Below, one piece after another: positions 1-9,133 of a stretch of 64,000 nt of DNA. Location of the stretch: positions 191,342 to 255,341 of the forward strand of contig CAJTLN010000004.1 of the NCBI GenBank assembly GCA_910577505.1, in the 5' to 3' direction. The notes under the pieces are model-generated. The model was given only the letters and a program-made list of their open reading frames with translations. It searched no databases and was not told the origin of the DNA. Every line of letters begins with the position of its first letter. The first letter of the stretch is position 1. Source of the DNA: an uncultured Bacilli bacterium (GTDB lineage: Bacteria; Bacillota_I; Bacilli_A; RF39; UBA660). Both the position numbers and the translations under genes were made by a program.

Positions 1-779
1 TCAATTACATTATCTAATTTATATTTTTTTACTAAAGCATTGTAGTTAAAGTAATCAGGCCCATCACCAATAAATAATATTTTAAATTTATATCCTCCTT
101 CAACTAACTTTTTAGAAGCTTCAATAATTCTTGTTAATTTTTTTTGATGTTCTTCATGTCTTCCAACATTTACAAAAAGTGGTACATCCTTTTCTTTTTT
201 AAAGTCATCTATTTTCTCTTTTTCTTTTTGTAATATTTCATCCCCATTTATAAAGTTATTGCATACTATTGATTTATCTTTTATTTCTTCATAATGTTCT
301 GTTACATCTCTCATATTTTCTTCTGAAACAAAAACAACTCTTTTAAATTTTCTTATAAATACGGTATCTAAAAATTTTCTCATTTCTTTTTCTTTATAAT
401 CATATAATACATAATAATTAGCATGCATCCATAATGTACTATTGCTACTAGCAGCTAAAGAAAGAAGTGCTCCCGGAATAGAATAAGTAGCAAAATTACA
501 AGAAAAATCATATTTGTTTTTTAATTTATTTTTCCATTTAATAAGCTTCAATCTATTCTTTATTTTTCTTAATAAAACAAATTTATTATCACTAATTCTA
601 TATTCTAAAACTTCTACTTCTTTAGGAATTTGATCTAAAAATATTCCTTCTTTTTTCTCTAATATTAAAGTTACATCATAGTTTTTATAATCTAATCTCT
701 TTAATAAATTAACTAAAGCAGTTTCAATACCACCTATACCTAAATTATAAGCAGTAAATAATAATTTTTTTTTCTCCAT
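1..779 (-). CDS. Glycosyltransferase family 4, 3' end cut by window
   Basis: The minus-strand frame opens with ATG at 779 and stays open for 259 codons to the window edge. The N-terminus (MEKKKLLFTAYNLGIGGIE) is the glycine-rich first loop of a GT-B glycosyltransferase. A second Rossmann half begins near residue 205 with FVNVGRHEEHQK, then LFIGDGPD, as in GT4 enzymes that retain the anomeric configuration. The nucleotide-sugar binding EX7E motif lies beyond the edge. It starts 17 bp after the PRPP synthetase stop and is probably the last visible gene of the surface-polysaccharide operon. Family call firm; donor and acceptor unknown. Confidence 0.85.
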   Translation of the reverse strand, partial: MEKKKLLFTAYNLGIGGIETALVNLLKRLDYKNYDVTLILEKKEGIFLDQIPKEVEVLEYRISDNKFVLLRKIKNRLKLIKWKNKLKNKYDFSCNFATYSIPGALLSLAASSNSTLWMHANYYVLYDYKEKEMRKFLDTVFIRKFKRVVFVSEENMRDVTEHYEEIKDKSIVCNNFINGDEILQKEKEKIDDFKKEKDVPLFVNVGRHEEHQKKLTRIIEASKKLVEGGYKFKILFIGDGPDYFNYNALVKKYKLDNVI

Positions 780-795
780 AATCTTATACCATCAT

Positions 796-1872
796 TTATT
801 TACCAATGATTTCTTTCATTAATTTTTGTTCTTCTTCAATTTCAATTTCTAAAACTTTACCATATTCACTATGTTCTAAAATAACTTCTGCTAGTTGTAA
901 TGAGCAATCAACATCGTGATACCATTCTAGTTTTTTTATTTCTTCTGGAACATAAGTTAAATTAGTAGAATAAAGTCTATCAAACAATCCTTCGTCATAA
1001 GCTTTTTGAATTTTTTCAACTCCGCTTGAAAATAACGAGAATGTACAAACTAAAATAATTTTTTTAGCTCCTCTACTTTTTAATTCTTTTGCAACATCTA
1101 ACATTGATCCACCAGATGCTAACATATCATCTACCACTATAACAGTTGAATCTTGAGGATCTTTACCTAAATAAATATGTTCAACAATAGGATTCTTTCC
1201 ATTAACTAATTTTGTTAAATCTCTTCTTTTATAAAACAATCCAACATCACATCTTAATATTTCTGCATAATATCTAGCTCTCTCCATCGCCCCCATATCT
1301 GGACTGATTGTTAACAATTTATCTTTTTCTATTTCTTCATTTTTAAATATCTCTTTTATAATTGTTTCTGTAGCAAAAATATTTTCGAATGGCAAATTAG
1401 GAATTGCATTAGAAACATTCGGATCATGACAATCAAAAGTAATAATATTATTAACTCCAAGTGATTCTAATTCTTGTAAAGCTAAAGCACAATCAAGAGA
1501 CTCTCTTTCTTTCCTTCTATGTTGTCTTGATTCATATAAAAGAGGCATTATAACAGTAACTTTTTCAGACCTACCATTAGTTGCAGAAATTACTCTTTTT
1601 ATATCTTGATAATGTTCATCTGGAGCCATATGATGAGAAAATCCATGAAAATCATATGTAACGCTATAATTTCCTACATCAGACAAAATATAAATATCTT
1701 TATTTCTAACAGATTCACTTAAATATAACTTACCTTCACCATTATTAAAACGACTAGCTTCTACTGTAAGTAAACTACTATTTCTTTTTTTAGTTAACTT
1801 CTGAATATGTTTATCAACTTTTGCTCCTAATTCTTTGCAATTTTCAAATGCAATAATCTTAATTTTATCCAT
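796..1872 (-). CDS. prs: Ribose-phosphate pyrophosphokinase (PRPP synthetase)
   Basis: Makes PRPP from ribose 5-phosphate and ATP for nucleotide, His and Trp synthesis. The PRPP-binding loop is VIVVDDMLASGGSM near residues 245-258. The catalytic flexible-loop region appears as PLLYESRQHRRKERES near 109-124. DCHDP (near 146) and SPDMGAMERA (near 190) are further family motifs. At 358 residues it is about 40 longer than the usual 310-320, with an insert near residues 70-90 and a longer C-terminus. The SD AGGAG precedes the ATG. It sits among glycosyltransferase genes, which is unusual for a housekeeping prs; it could be a second, divergent copy. Confidence 0.85.
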   Translation of the reverse strand: MDKIKIIAFENCKELGAKVDKHIQKLTKKRNSSLLTVEASRFNNGEGKLYLSESVRNKDIYILSDVGNYSVTYDFHGFSHHMAPDEHYQDIKRVISATNGRSEKVTVIMPLLYESRQHRRKERESLDCALALQELESLGVNNIITFDCHDPNVSNAIPNLPFENIFATETIIKEIFKNEEIEKDKLLTISPDMGAMERARYYAEILRCDVGLFYKRRDLTKLVNGKNPIVEHIYLGKDPQDSTVIVVDDMLASGGSMLDVAKELKSRGAKKIILVCTFSLFSSGVEKIQKAYDEGLFDRLYSTNLTYVPEEIKKLEWYHDVDCSLQLAEVILEHSEYGKVLEIEIEEEQKLMKEIIGK

Positions 1873-1880
1873 AATAACTC

Positions 1881-2765
1881 CTAAAATTTACTAGATTTAA
1901 TATATCCAGGTATTACAAGCAATAATACCATTAACTTATTAAATCCTTTAACTTCTTTTATACATTCTAACATACTCTTCTTTGTTAAATAACTAAATAA
2001 AATATAGTGCTTAATAAAATATAATCTCTTTTTAAACAACGTCTCTTTATTTACATAGCTTAAACATTCTTTAAAATATTCTAAATATCCATAAGGATAT
2101 TTCTTAAACATTTTACTTATATTTTTAGAATATCCATCTTCTAAATATTCGCCAATAACTATTTCTTTATCTTTAAATAATAACCCATCATAATCTTGGT
2201 CTATTTTATAATAAGTTCTAGCTTCTGTAACAAATTTTTCATTATGTTCTAATATATATTTATATTTTTTTCTTATATTAGCTTTAAATGTTAAATTCAT
2301 ATCAAAATCAAATCCATACTTATTATGTATATCAAATAATTTTATAACACTATTATTCATGCTACTATCTACTGTAGTATCTTTTTTCCCTAAACTTCTT
2401 TTATAAATTATTCCATATACTTTATCATTATCTAATTTCTCATAGTCTTCATTTATTATTTTTAATGCATCATCTACTAAATAATCATCACTATCTATTT
2501 CCATAACTATATCACCAGTAACATATTTCAGTGCATTATTTATAGCTGCCATCTTACCTTGATTTTTTTGATAATGATAATCTATCTTAAAATCAACTTC
2601 TTCTATCCATTTACTTACATTCTTACCTGTATTGTCTTCTGAACCATCATCCATTATAATCCATTCAAAATCTTTGAAAGTTTTATAATTCTTTTTTAAA
2701 CTTTTATATAATGCAGGTAATAATTTTTCTCTATTATAAGTTGCTGTAACTACTGATATTTTCAT
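1881..2765 (-). CDS. Glycosyltransferase family 2
   Basis: A GT-A glycosyltransferase of 294 residues. It begins MKISVVTATYNREKLL, followed by the nucleotide-binding DGSEDNT (near 42) and the metal-binding DSDD (near 92). The C-terminal 100 residues are basic and hydrophobic, as in enzymes working on lipid-linked sugar at the membrane. It overlaps the upstream GT4 gene by 4 bp (ATGA), so the two are translationally coupled. It probably adds one sugar of the exported glycan; the linkage cannot be predicted. Confidence 0.88.
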   Translation of the reverse strand: MKISVVTATYNREKLLPALYKSLKKNYKTFKDFEWIIMDDGSEDNTGKNVSKWIEEVDFKIDYHYQKNQGKMAAINNALKYVTGDIVMEIDSDDYLVDDALKIINEDYEKLDNDKVYGIIYKRSLGKKDTTVDSSMNNSVIKLFDIHNKYGFDFDMNLTFKANIRKKYKYILEHNEKFVTEARTYYKIDQDYDGLLFKDKEIVIGEYLEDGYSKNISKMFKKYPYGYLEYFKECLSYVNKETLFKKRLYFIKHYILFSYLTKKSMLECIKEVKGFNKLMVLLLVIPGYIKSSKF

Positions 2766-3871
2766 ACTTCACCATCTATTAAACTAATGACTTCATTTAA
2801 TATTTCCTTATTCATATCTTTATTCTTTTTCAATGCTTTAGGTTTATTTTTTACTATATCTTTGATTCCTTCATAAATACCTTTTTCATTATTTTTTACA
2901 ATCTTACTATCGTTATAACCAATTAATGTTTCACGAGCAGCAGAATCAGTTATAAGTATATATTTATTTAGAGCTTTACCTTCAAGTAATACCATTGGAT
3001 ACCCTTCATAATAAGACATCAACATAAAATAATCTGCAGCTTTTATATATGGATATGGGTTTTCTTTTTTACCTAATAAAATAAATGAATCTTCTACACC
3101 ATATTCTTTTATTTTACTTTCAAGTTCTCCCCTTAAAGGTCCATCTCCAACAATGTAAATATTGTGTTCAAAGCCATCACTTATTAACTTTTTATGTACA
3201 TCAAGCAAACGTAAAACTGCTTTTTGATCAACCAAGCGTGATACTTGGACAAAAGATACTTTCTTTTTATTTATTATATCGTCAACTTTAAATTCTTTTG
3301 CTTTTTCTTTAACACTATCAGTATTTAAATAATTATAAATTACTTGCATATCCGCTTTTACATCAGGAAAATATTTTTTAAATTTCTTCATATTATCTTT
3401 AGAAACAAAAACTAAATTATCATATTTTGTATAACATTTCTTATTCATTTTTTGTTTTACTGAAGAACCTTTATCTTTACCAAACACATCTTCTATATCA
3501 TTATGTACCCAAACTATTTTTTTAGCTTTACTATCCTCAGACATAATCCAAGTAATTGGTCCTTCTAAAAAAGCTATTTCTACATCAAATTTATCTTTAA
3601 TATATTTGTCATAAATTTTTTTCCTCAAGTTAGAACAAATCATTTGTAAAGAAATCCATTTTCTTTTCATAAAACTAATTTCATTAAAACTTTCTTTATA
3701 AACAGAAACAAATTTTACTTTTTTATCTAATTGTTTTTCAAATTCACCATTGCCATACAATGCAAATATAGTTATTTCATACTTATCACATATTTCATTG
3801 ACAATATCAACTAGTACTCTTTCAGCTCCTCCTAAACCTAAACTAGTAATACCAAATACTATTTTTTTCAT
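2762..3871 (-). CDS. Glycosyltransferase family 4
   Basis: A 369-residue GT-B fold enzyme. The N-terminal loop is GITSLGLGGAERVLVDI (7-23). The second domain starts FVQVSRLVDQKAVLRLLDV near residue 208, continues IVGDGPLRGELE, and carries the GT4 signature MLMSYYEGYPMVLLEGKAL, where the spaced Glu residues bind the donor. It overlaps both neighbours by 4 bp, giving a tightly coupled GT4-GT2 pair downstream of the polymerase-like membrane protein. Substrate unknown. Confidence 0.88.
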   Translation of the reverse strand: MKKIVFGITSLGLGGAERVLVDIVNEICDKYEITIFALYGNGEFEKQLDKKVKFVSVYKESFNEISFMKRKWISLQMICSNLRKKIYDKYIKDKFDVEIAFLEGPITWIMSEDSKAKKIVWVHNDIEDVFGKDKGSSVKQKMNKKCYTKYDNLVFVSKDNMKKFKKYFPDVKADMQVIYNYLNTDSVKEKAKEFKVDDIINKKKVSFVQVSRLVDQKAVLRLLDVHKKLISDGFEHNIYIVGDGPLRGELESKIKEYGVEDSFILLGKKENPYPYIKAADYFMLMSYYEGYPMVLLEGKALNKYILITDSAARETLIGYNDSKIVKNNEKGIYEGIKDIVKNKPKALKKNKDMNKEILNEVISLIDGEV

Positions 3872-5253
3872 GTTTCTACCTCCTTAATTAACAAAACTAA
3901 AATACATATAATCATTAATACACAAGATACAGAAAAGAATACATATCCTGCCATAAATGATAAAACAAAAGCTAAGCAAATACTAAATATCATCATCATA
4001 TTATCCATATTATATTTTTTATTTTTCATAATTTTAAAACTAAAATAAATTAATAATGCCAAAAAAGGAATAAAATATAAAATAAATCCTACTAATCCAA
4101 AATTAAATAATATAGCCAGTATTTCCATTTCTAAAGTCATCTCACCATAATTAGCTAAATAACCATTACCAAATAAAATATTAAAAATATTTTTTTGATT
4201 CTTTATCAAATTAACATGATAAATAAGTTGTTGTTGTCTTGTATCTGTAGCGAGTATCTCATATTTATTAGCATACTCATACATATCTAAATAAGCTTGT
4301 CTTTGTGCATAGCTCATATATCCTTCTGGTGTAGTATTATTTTTTATTTGGTTAACAATAACACTAGTATCTCCAGTAGTGTGACCAATTTCCATTGTAT
4401 TAACATCTATAATACCAGCACTTTCATTTTTTAAATGTTTTCTTCTTTCCAAAGACTCTGTTCCAACATTTAAAACAACTATAACAAGTACTGCCAAAAT
4501 TCCTAATATAATCATCACTTTTTTTAATTCTATTTTTTTATCTTTAAATATTTTTAAAAACAACCAAACGCCAAAATAACCACCTATACATAAGAAAAAT
4601 CCAAATAAACCAGTTCTAGTTCCTAATAAAAATACTAAATATATACCTGCTAATAACAAAATAATATATTTTATAATCTTCTTACTTTTAATTAAATCAT
4701 TAAACAATGCTATTAAAAGAATAATTAATATTGTCCCAACAGAATTACCAGATAAAAACCATCCTCTATATCCCATACCTTCTAAATAAGTTGTATACGA
4801 TGTACCTGTTAATATCGCAACATATATTAAAACTATATAGCAAGTTAAAGACATAAATAAAGATTTTTTTAAATAAGGTAAACCATTTTTCTTATAAAAA
4901 TATAAATATAAAAACAATACAAATACCATATACGTATAATTAATAATATATTGCGCTTCATTAATAACACTACCATAAGATATTCCTGTAACTAACCCTT
5001 TATATAAATATAAATGTATTCCCCCATATATTACATAAATAAATCCCATAATTAGTAATAACTTTCTTACATCTTTATCTTTTAAAAATACATATATTAA
5101 CAATATTAAAGGTATTAAAGGTCTTAATATTGTAGACGGAGATATTGATACCTCAGGAAACCATTCTCTAAACAGAAAACTTAATACATCTAAAAAAGGT
5201 GAAATAATAACAAATATATATAATAAATATTCTATTTTAAATTTATTTTTCAT
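3868..5253 (-). CDS. O-antigen polymerase/ligase-like (Wzy/WaaL) membrane protein
   Basis: A 461-residue integral membrane protein with about 11-12 hydrophobic segments. One large extracytoplasmic loop (about residues 265-350) lies between two membrane blocks, which is the Wzy/WaaL/RfaL topology. LLGTRTGLFGFFLC near residue 209 resembles the Arg-containing motif ahead of the loop in that family. It probably polymerises or ligates undecaprenyl-linked repeat units on the outer face of the membrane. It sits between a GT2 and a GT4 gene with minimal spacing. Sequence alone does not separate polymerase from ligase. Confidence 0.75.
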   Translation of the reverse strand: MKNKFKIEYLLYIFVIISPFLDVLSFLFREWFPEVSISPSTILRPLIPLILLIYVFLKDKDVRKLLLIMGFIYVIYGGIHLYLYKGLVTGISYGSVINEAQYIINYTYMVFVLFLYLYFYKKNGLPYLKKSLFMSLTCYIVLIYVAILTGTSYTTYLEGMGYRGWFLSGNSVGTILIILLIALFNDLIKSKKIIKYIILLLAGIYLVFLLGTRTGLFGFFLCIGGYFGVWLFLKIFKDKKIELKKVMIILGILAVLVIVVLNVGTESLERRKHLKNESAGIIDVNTMEIGHTTGDTSVIVNQIKNNTTPEGYMSYAQRQAYLDMYEYANKYEILATDTRQQQLIYHVNLIKNQKNIFNILFGNGYLANYGEMTLEMEILAILFNFGLVGFILYFIPFLALLIYFSFKIMKNKKYNMDNMMMIFSICLAFVLSFMAGYVFFSVSCVLMIICILVLLIKEVET

Positions 5254-5260
5254 ATAATCC

Positions 5261-6208
5261 CTACTTTACAAATAATTTTATATATAAATAAGGATTCATT
5301 TTATATATTGTCTTTTTTATTTTTCTAGGTAATGTATCACTAATTAAATTATCTCCTACTTTTTTTACTTTTAATTCATTTACATAATCTTTTTTGATTT
5401 GTTTATCTTCAATACTTTTAATTCTTGTAATCAAAGCATTTGCAATATAACTCTCATATAGTACTTTTCCAGTTTCAGAAACGTTTTTATCTTTATTAAT
5501 AAATTCCATTAATCTATCAAAATGAAATAAACAATCTTCATTCTTTTTAATAACCTTCTCTTTATTATTAACAGTCATAATACTATTTTCCCTTACAAAA
5601 TAATTATATCCTACATAATCTATTGCTGTTACTAACTTAGCTTTCATATAAACATATGGTGTAAGACCAAAATCTTCGTGAATTTTTCCCTTAGCATAAT
5701 TAAATTTATTTTTTATCCAAAATTCTCTTCTATATAAAGCCGACCAAGCCGTAACAAACCAACTATTTTTTAATAATTTAGAAAAAGCCTCTTCTCCACT
5801 ATTTTTAGTAAATATTTCTGACTTTTCAACTGTCTTTTGACCATTTTCAATTTTAACTACTTGATATCTAACTATATCTACTTTGTCGTCTAGTACCTCA
5901 TTAATTTTTTCTAATAATTCACAATTAATAGAATCATCACTATCAACAAAAACTAAATAATCTCCTTTAGCTTTACTTACACCATAATTTCTTGCATCAG
6001 AAAGTCCACCATTTTTTTTCTTAAATGATTTTACCCTTTTATCTTTCTTTGCATACCTATCAATAATATCTTGTGAATTATCTGGACTTCCATCATTAAC
6101 AACAATAACTTCATAATTATCATATGTTTGATTTAAAATACTATCTAAACAATCTTCCAAATACTTTTCTACATTATAAACAGGAACTATAATACTAAAT
6201 TTTACCAT
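5261..6208 (-). CDS. Glycosyltransferase family 2
   Basis: A 315-residue GT-A enzyme. It has FSIIVPVYNVEKYLEDCLDS at the start, then NDGSPDNS (near 39) and the metal-binding FVDSDDS (near 88). The segment GGLSDARNYG (near 69) is typical of EpsH/CpsI/TuaG-like GT2 enzymes. KGKIHEDFGLTPYVY (near 174) carries the ED motif of the catalytic base. It is the first gene after the TagO terminator and is probably co-expressed with the polymerase-like gene 7 bp downstream. Confidence 0.88.
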   Translation of the reverse strand: MVKFSIIVPVYNVEKYLEDCLDSILNQTYDNYEVIVVNDGSPDNSQDIIDRYAKKDKRVKSFKKKNGGLSDARNYGVSKAKGDYLVFVDSDDSINCELLEKINEVLDDKVDIVRYQVVKIENGQKTVEKSEIFTKNSGEEAFSKLLKNSWFVTAWSALYRREFWIKNKFNYAKGKIHEDFGLTPYVYMKAKLVTAIDYVGYNYFVRENSIMTVNNKEKVIKKNEDCLFHFDRLMEFINKDKNVSETGKVLYESYIANALITRIKSIEDKQIKKDYVNELKVKKVGDNLISDTLPRKIKKTIYKMNPYLYIKLFVK

Positions 6209-6249
6209 ATAACCACCTACTTTGATTGTAACATAAATAATCTATTAAA

Positions 6250-6284
6250 AAAAGTAAGAAGTCCTCAAACTACTTCTTACTTTT
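6250..6284 (-). terminator. Terminator after tagO
   Basis: A 13-bp stem (arms 6250-6262 and 6272-6284, AAAAGTAAGAAGT) is followed on the minus strand by a U-run. One arm codes for the last residues of the TagO-like protein. It may attenuate rather than end transcription, because no strong promoter was seen before the next gene. Confidence 0.7.
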
Positions 6285-7319
6285 ATCATGCATAAATAAA
6301 ATATCTGTTTTCATTACTAAAAATAATAAAAGTATCATTAAAGCAACATATATTGCCATAGCTATTTTTTTATCACCTAGTACAAAGAATATCGATACAC
6401 TTGCAAATAATATATTAATAGCATAAATAATTAAAACTGTTGATTTAACACTAAATTTCATTTTTAACAATTGATGATGAAAATGATCCTTATCTGGAGT
6501 TCCAATACTTTCTCCTTTAAGTAATCTTCTAAATATTGCAAGCACTGTATCAAAAATCGGTATAGCAAGTATTACTATTGGAATAATTAATGATGTCAAA
6601 GTAGTTGCTTTAAATCCTAATAATGCAATAACACTTATTGTAAACCCTAAAAATAAACTTCCCGTATCACCCATAAATATTTTAGCCGGATAAAAATTAT
6701 GAAGTAAAAATCCTAGTGTAGCTCCTAGCATTATTAAAGATAAAATCGTATCTAATCCTTGCATTTGATTTAAAATAAATGCAATTATTGCAATAGTTGC
6801 AAAGTAAATTGAAGAAACACCTGCCGCTAAACCATCAAGACCATCTATCAAATTTATAGCATTAGTAATAGATAAAATAAAAAATATTGTTACTATATAA
6901 TTTAAAGGTGTAGGAAAATCAAAATTTAACCCTAACATATCAATATGATTTAATACAATATTTCCGTAAAATACTACAACACAAGCCGCTACAGTTTGAA
7001 CTAAAAACTTAATTTTAGCAGATACTGGCTTAATATCATCAAAAATCCCCACTAATATAATGATAAATCCACCTATTAATATAGACAGCATTTGAATAGA
7101 AGTTCTAGCAAAAAACATATATCCAACTAAAAAAGAAAGAAATATTGCTAATCCACCCATCCTTGGCATTGGTTTAGTATGCACTTTTCTGGCATTTGGT
7201 ATATCCATAGCTCCAACGTGATTTGCCATTTTCTTTATAAAAGGAACTAATAATGCACTTACTAAAAAAGTAACTAATATAATAAGAAACACGTTATGTC
7301 CATTAACTAATAATTCCAT
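6270..7319 (-). CDS. tagO: Undecaprenyl-phosphate GlcNAc-1-phosphate transferase (TagO/WecA family)
   Basis: Transfers GlcNAc-1-phosphate from UDP-GlcNAc to undecaprenyl phosphate, the first step of wall teichoic acid or related glycans. The 349-residue protein has about 10-11 membrane segments. It has the family motifs KVHTKPMPRMGG (near 46), VGIFDDIKP (near 90), NAINLIDGLDGLAAG (near 154), FMGDTGSLFLGF (near 214) and DHFHHQLL (near 283), with the catalytic Asp pairs intact. It heads the surface-glycan gene series and has its own promoter at 7349-7377. MraY is less likely, given the HH motif form and the context. Confidence 0.92.
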   Translation of the reverse strand: MELLVNGHNVFLIILVTFLVSALLVPFIKKMANHVGAMDIPNARKVHTKPMPRMGGLAIFLSFLVGYMFFARTSIQMLSILIGGFIIILVGIFDDIKPVSAKIKFLVQTVAACVVVFYGNIVLNHIDMLGLNFDFPTPLNYIVTIFFILSITNAINLIDGLDGLAAGVSSIYFATIAIIAFILNQMQGLDTILSLIMLGATLGFLLHNFYPAKIFMGDTGSLFLGFTISVIALLGFKATTLTSLIIPIVILAIPIFDTVLAIFRRLLKGESIGTPDKDHFHHQLLKMKFSVKSTVLIIYAINILFASVSIFFVLGDKKIAMAIYVALMILLLFLVMKTDILFMHDKSKK

Positions 7320-7348
7320 ATTAACACCTCTATATACATCTAATTATT

Positions 7349-7377
7349 ATTATAAACTATTATGTAGTAAATTACAA
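7349..7377 (-). promoter_or_regulatory. Promoter for tagO
   Basis: On the minus strand, -35 TTGTAA (7372-7377), a 17-bp spacer and -10 TATAAT (7349-7354), 30 bp upstream of the tagO start. Confidence 0.65.
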
Positions 7378-7394
7378 AACACGAATGTAAACAA

Positions 7395-7420
7395 AAAGGA
7401 AAGTATTAATACTTTCCTTT
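7395..7420 (-). terminator. Terminator after the cohesin-like gene
   Basis: A perfect 13-bp inverted repeat (AAAGGAAAGTATT and its complement) directly follows the stop at 7424, with a U-tract on the minus strand. It separates this gene from the tagO promoter. Confidence 0.8.
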
Positions 7421-7423
7421 ATT

Positions 7424-9118
7424 TTATTTTTTCTTCTTTTTCTTCTTCTTTTTACTTTTCTTTCCAGAGTTTTCTTCTACTTCTTCACTCATGTTTTCTT
7501 TTACTTCTTCTAATATATCTGTATCAGAAAAAATTGTATTTTCACGAGTTTCTAAAAAGTCAGCTTGCATAGCTTTTAATTCATCTTCTTCTTGTTTTTT
7601 TCGTTCTTTTTCCAATTTTCGTAGTTCTCTTTTAGACAATTCACTTTCATCAATAGTATTTTCGTGAGAATCTAATTCTGTAATTTTATCTTTTCTTTCT
7701 TCAACAGCATTTTGATCAATAAAATCTAAGAATTGATTATTTAGTTTTTCCATTTTTTCTGTATCAGAAAGATTAGTTTCTTCTTTTACTTCTTGTATTT
7801 CGTTTCTTCTATCTGAACTAGGCATTTTACTTTCTACTAATTCAATTAATTTCTTATTCTTCTTGTCTTTACTAGAATTCATAGCTAATAAAATAATTAT
7901 AATTAATATAGAAAGTCCAAGGCCACTTGCAAATGCTATTGTTAAATAAAAGTATTCTTCACTCTGTTTTATTTCTTCTTTAACATATCTTTGAAAAGTT
8001 CCTTCTTTTGTATCATATTTATACCAGTTTTTATCTCCACTACTAGCATTCATACCATAAACTAAAACAATATCTTTTTCTTCTTCACTATTTGAATAAG
8101 CTTCAATTTCTATATCATTTATTTTAATACTTCTTTTATTTTCATATCCAGATATTAACTCATCATATTTTAAAGGAATAAAAACAAAACTATCTTTAGC
8201 TATTTGATTATATAAAGTATACTCTCCATTTTCATATCTATATAACTTTATATTTCCTTCTTCATCTTTTAATCCTACTAATGTAAAACCTGTTATTTCA
8301 CTTTCAAAAGCTGGTATATCTTCATCTTCTATCTTTATAGTAGTAGATGAATAGTAAGTTGGAACTTCTAAATTTTCAACTTTTCTCACAACATTATATT
8401 CTTTTCCATCAACTTTAACAGTTATTGGATTTAATTCTTTTCTGTTTATATTTAAAATATAAGTCTTCTTATTACCTTTTTGAGCAGTAACAACTACTTC
8501 TATTTTATTCATTCCTTCACTAAGAACAATTTCTCCAGCTCCCTTAACAGATGATCTACTATCATCTTTAGTTGCTATAATATTTACTTTTTCAACATCA
8601 TTTTCAACTTCTAAATTATATTCTAATTCATTTTTAGAAAAAGATGGATTTATTTCATATCCTTCAACTACTAAATCTTTTAAATCTGCGTTAGTACTAT
8701 AACTTGCTTCAATTTCTGCTTGTGTTTTAGCTAGTAATGTAACACTTCCTTTAGATGAAGAAATTTCATTTCCATCGTCTCCATACATTACAGCACTTCT
8801 TAAAGACACTGTTGAAGTACCACTCTTATTAGCTTTAAATGTAAATGTAACAGAACTATATCCAGTTAATGTACTACCAGTTCTTACACAAGCACCTCCT
8901 GTATCAGAAGTAGCTTTAGTCAATGTGAACATTGAAGAATCATAAGCAACACAATATTCCCATCCAGCAGCCCCCGATGCATTAACAGTTACTGTTACTG
9001 TACTTCCAACCGTAACAATTTTCTTATTGGCACTTACTCCAAGTGAAGCTGCATAACTTACACCTATTCCAGCAACAAATAACATCATTGTATAAACTAT
9101 ATATTTTATTTTTTTCAT
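7424..9118 (-). CDS. Membrane-anchored cohesin-like protein with cadherin-like domain
   Basis: A 564-residue surface protein. A signal peptide (1-24, ending SYAA) leads into a cohesin-like beta-sandwich (about 25-130; TVGSTVTVTVNASGAAGWEY then VAYDSSMFTL). A cadherin-like beta-sandwich repeat follows (about 145-227; LKDLVVEGYEINPSFSKNEL), then a mixed region. One membrane helix lies near 390-413 (ASGLGLSILIIIILLAM). The cytoplasmic tail is about 150 residues, highly charged, and ends in a polylysine run. The next gene upstream encodes a protein with a C-terminal dockerin, so this may be its anchor. The cohesin call rests on visible pattern only; a generic Ig-like adhesin is the alternative. 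Confidence 0.7.
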   Translation of the reverse strand: MKKIKYIVYTMMLFVAGIGVSYAASLGVSANKKIVTVGSTVTVTVNASGAAGWEYCVAYDSSMFTLTKATSDTGGACVRTGSTLTGYSSVTFTFKANKSGTSTVSLRSAVMYGDDGNEISSSKGSVTLLAKTQAEIEASYSTNADLKDLVVEGYEINPSFSKNELEYNLEVENDVEKVNIIATKDDSRSSVKGAGEIVLSEGMNKIEVVVTAQKGNKKTYILNINRKELNPITVKVDGKEYNVVRKVENLEVPTYYSSTTIKIEDEDIPAFESEITGFTLVGLKDEEGNIKLYRYENGEYTLYNQIAKDSFVFIPLKYDELISGYENKRSIKINDIEIEAYSNSEEEKDIVLVYGMNASSGDKNWYKYDTKEGTFQRYVKEEIKQSEEYFYLTIAFASGLGLSILIIIILLAMNSSKDKKNKKLIELVESKMPSSDRRNEIQEVKEETNLSDTEKMEKLNNQFLDFIDQNAVEERKDKITELDSHENTIDESELSKRELRKLEKERKKQEEDELKAMQADFLETRENTIFSDTDILEEVKENMSEEVEENSGKKSKKKKKKKKK

Positions 9119-9133
9119 TTTTACCTCTCCTTA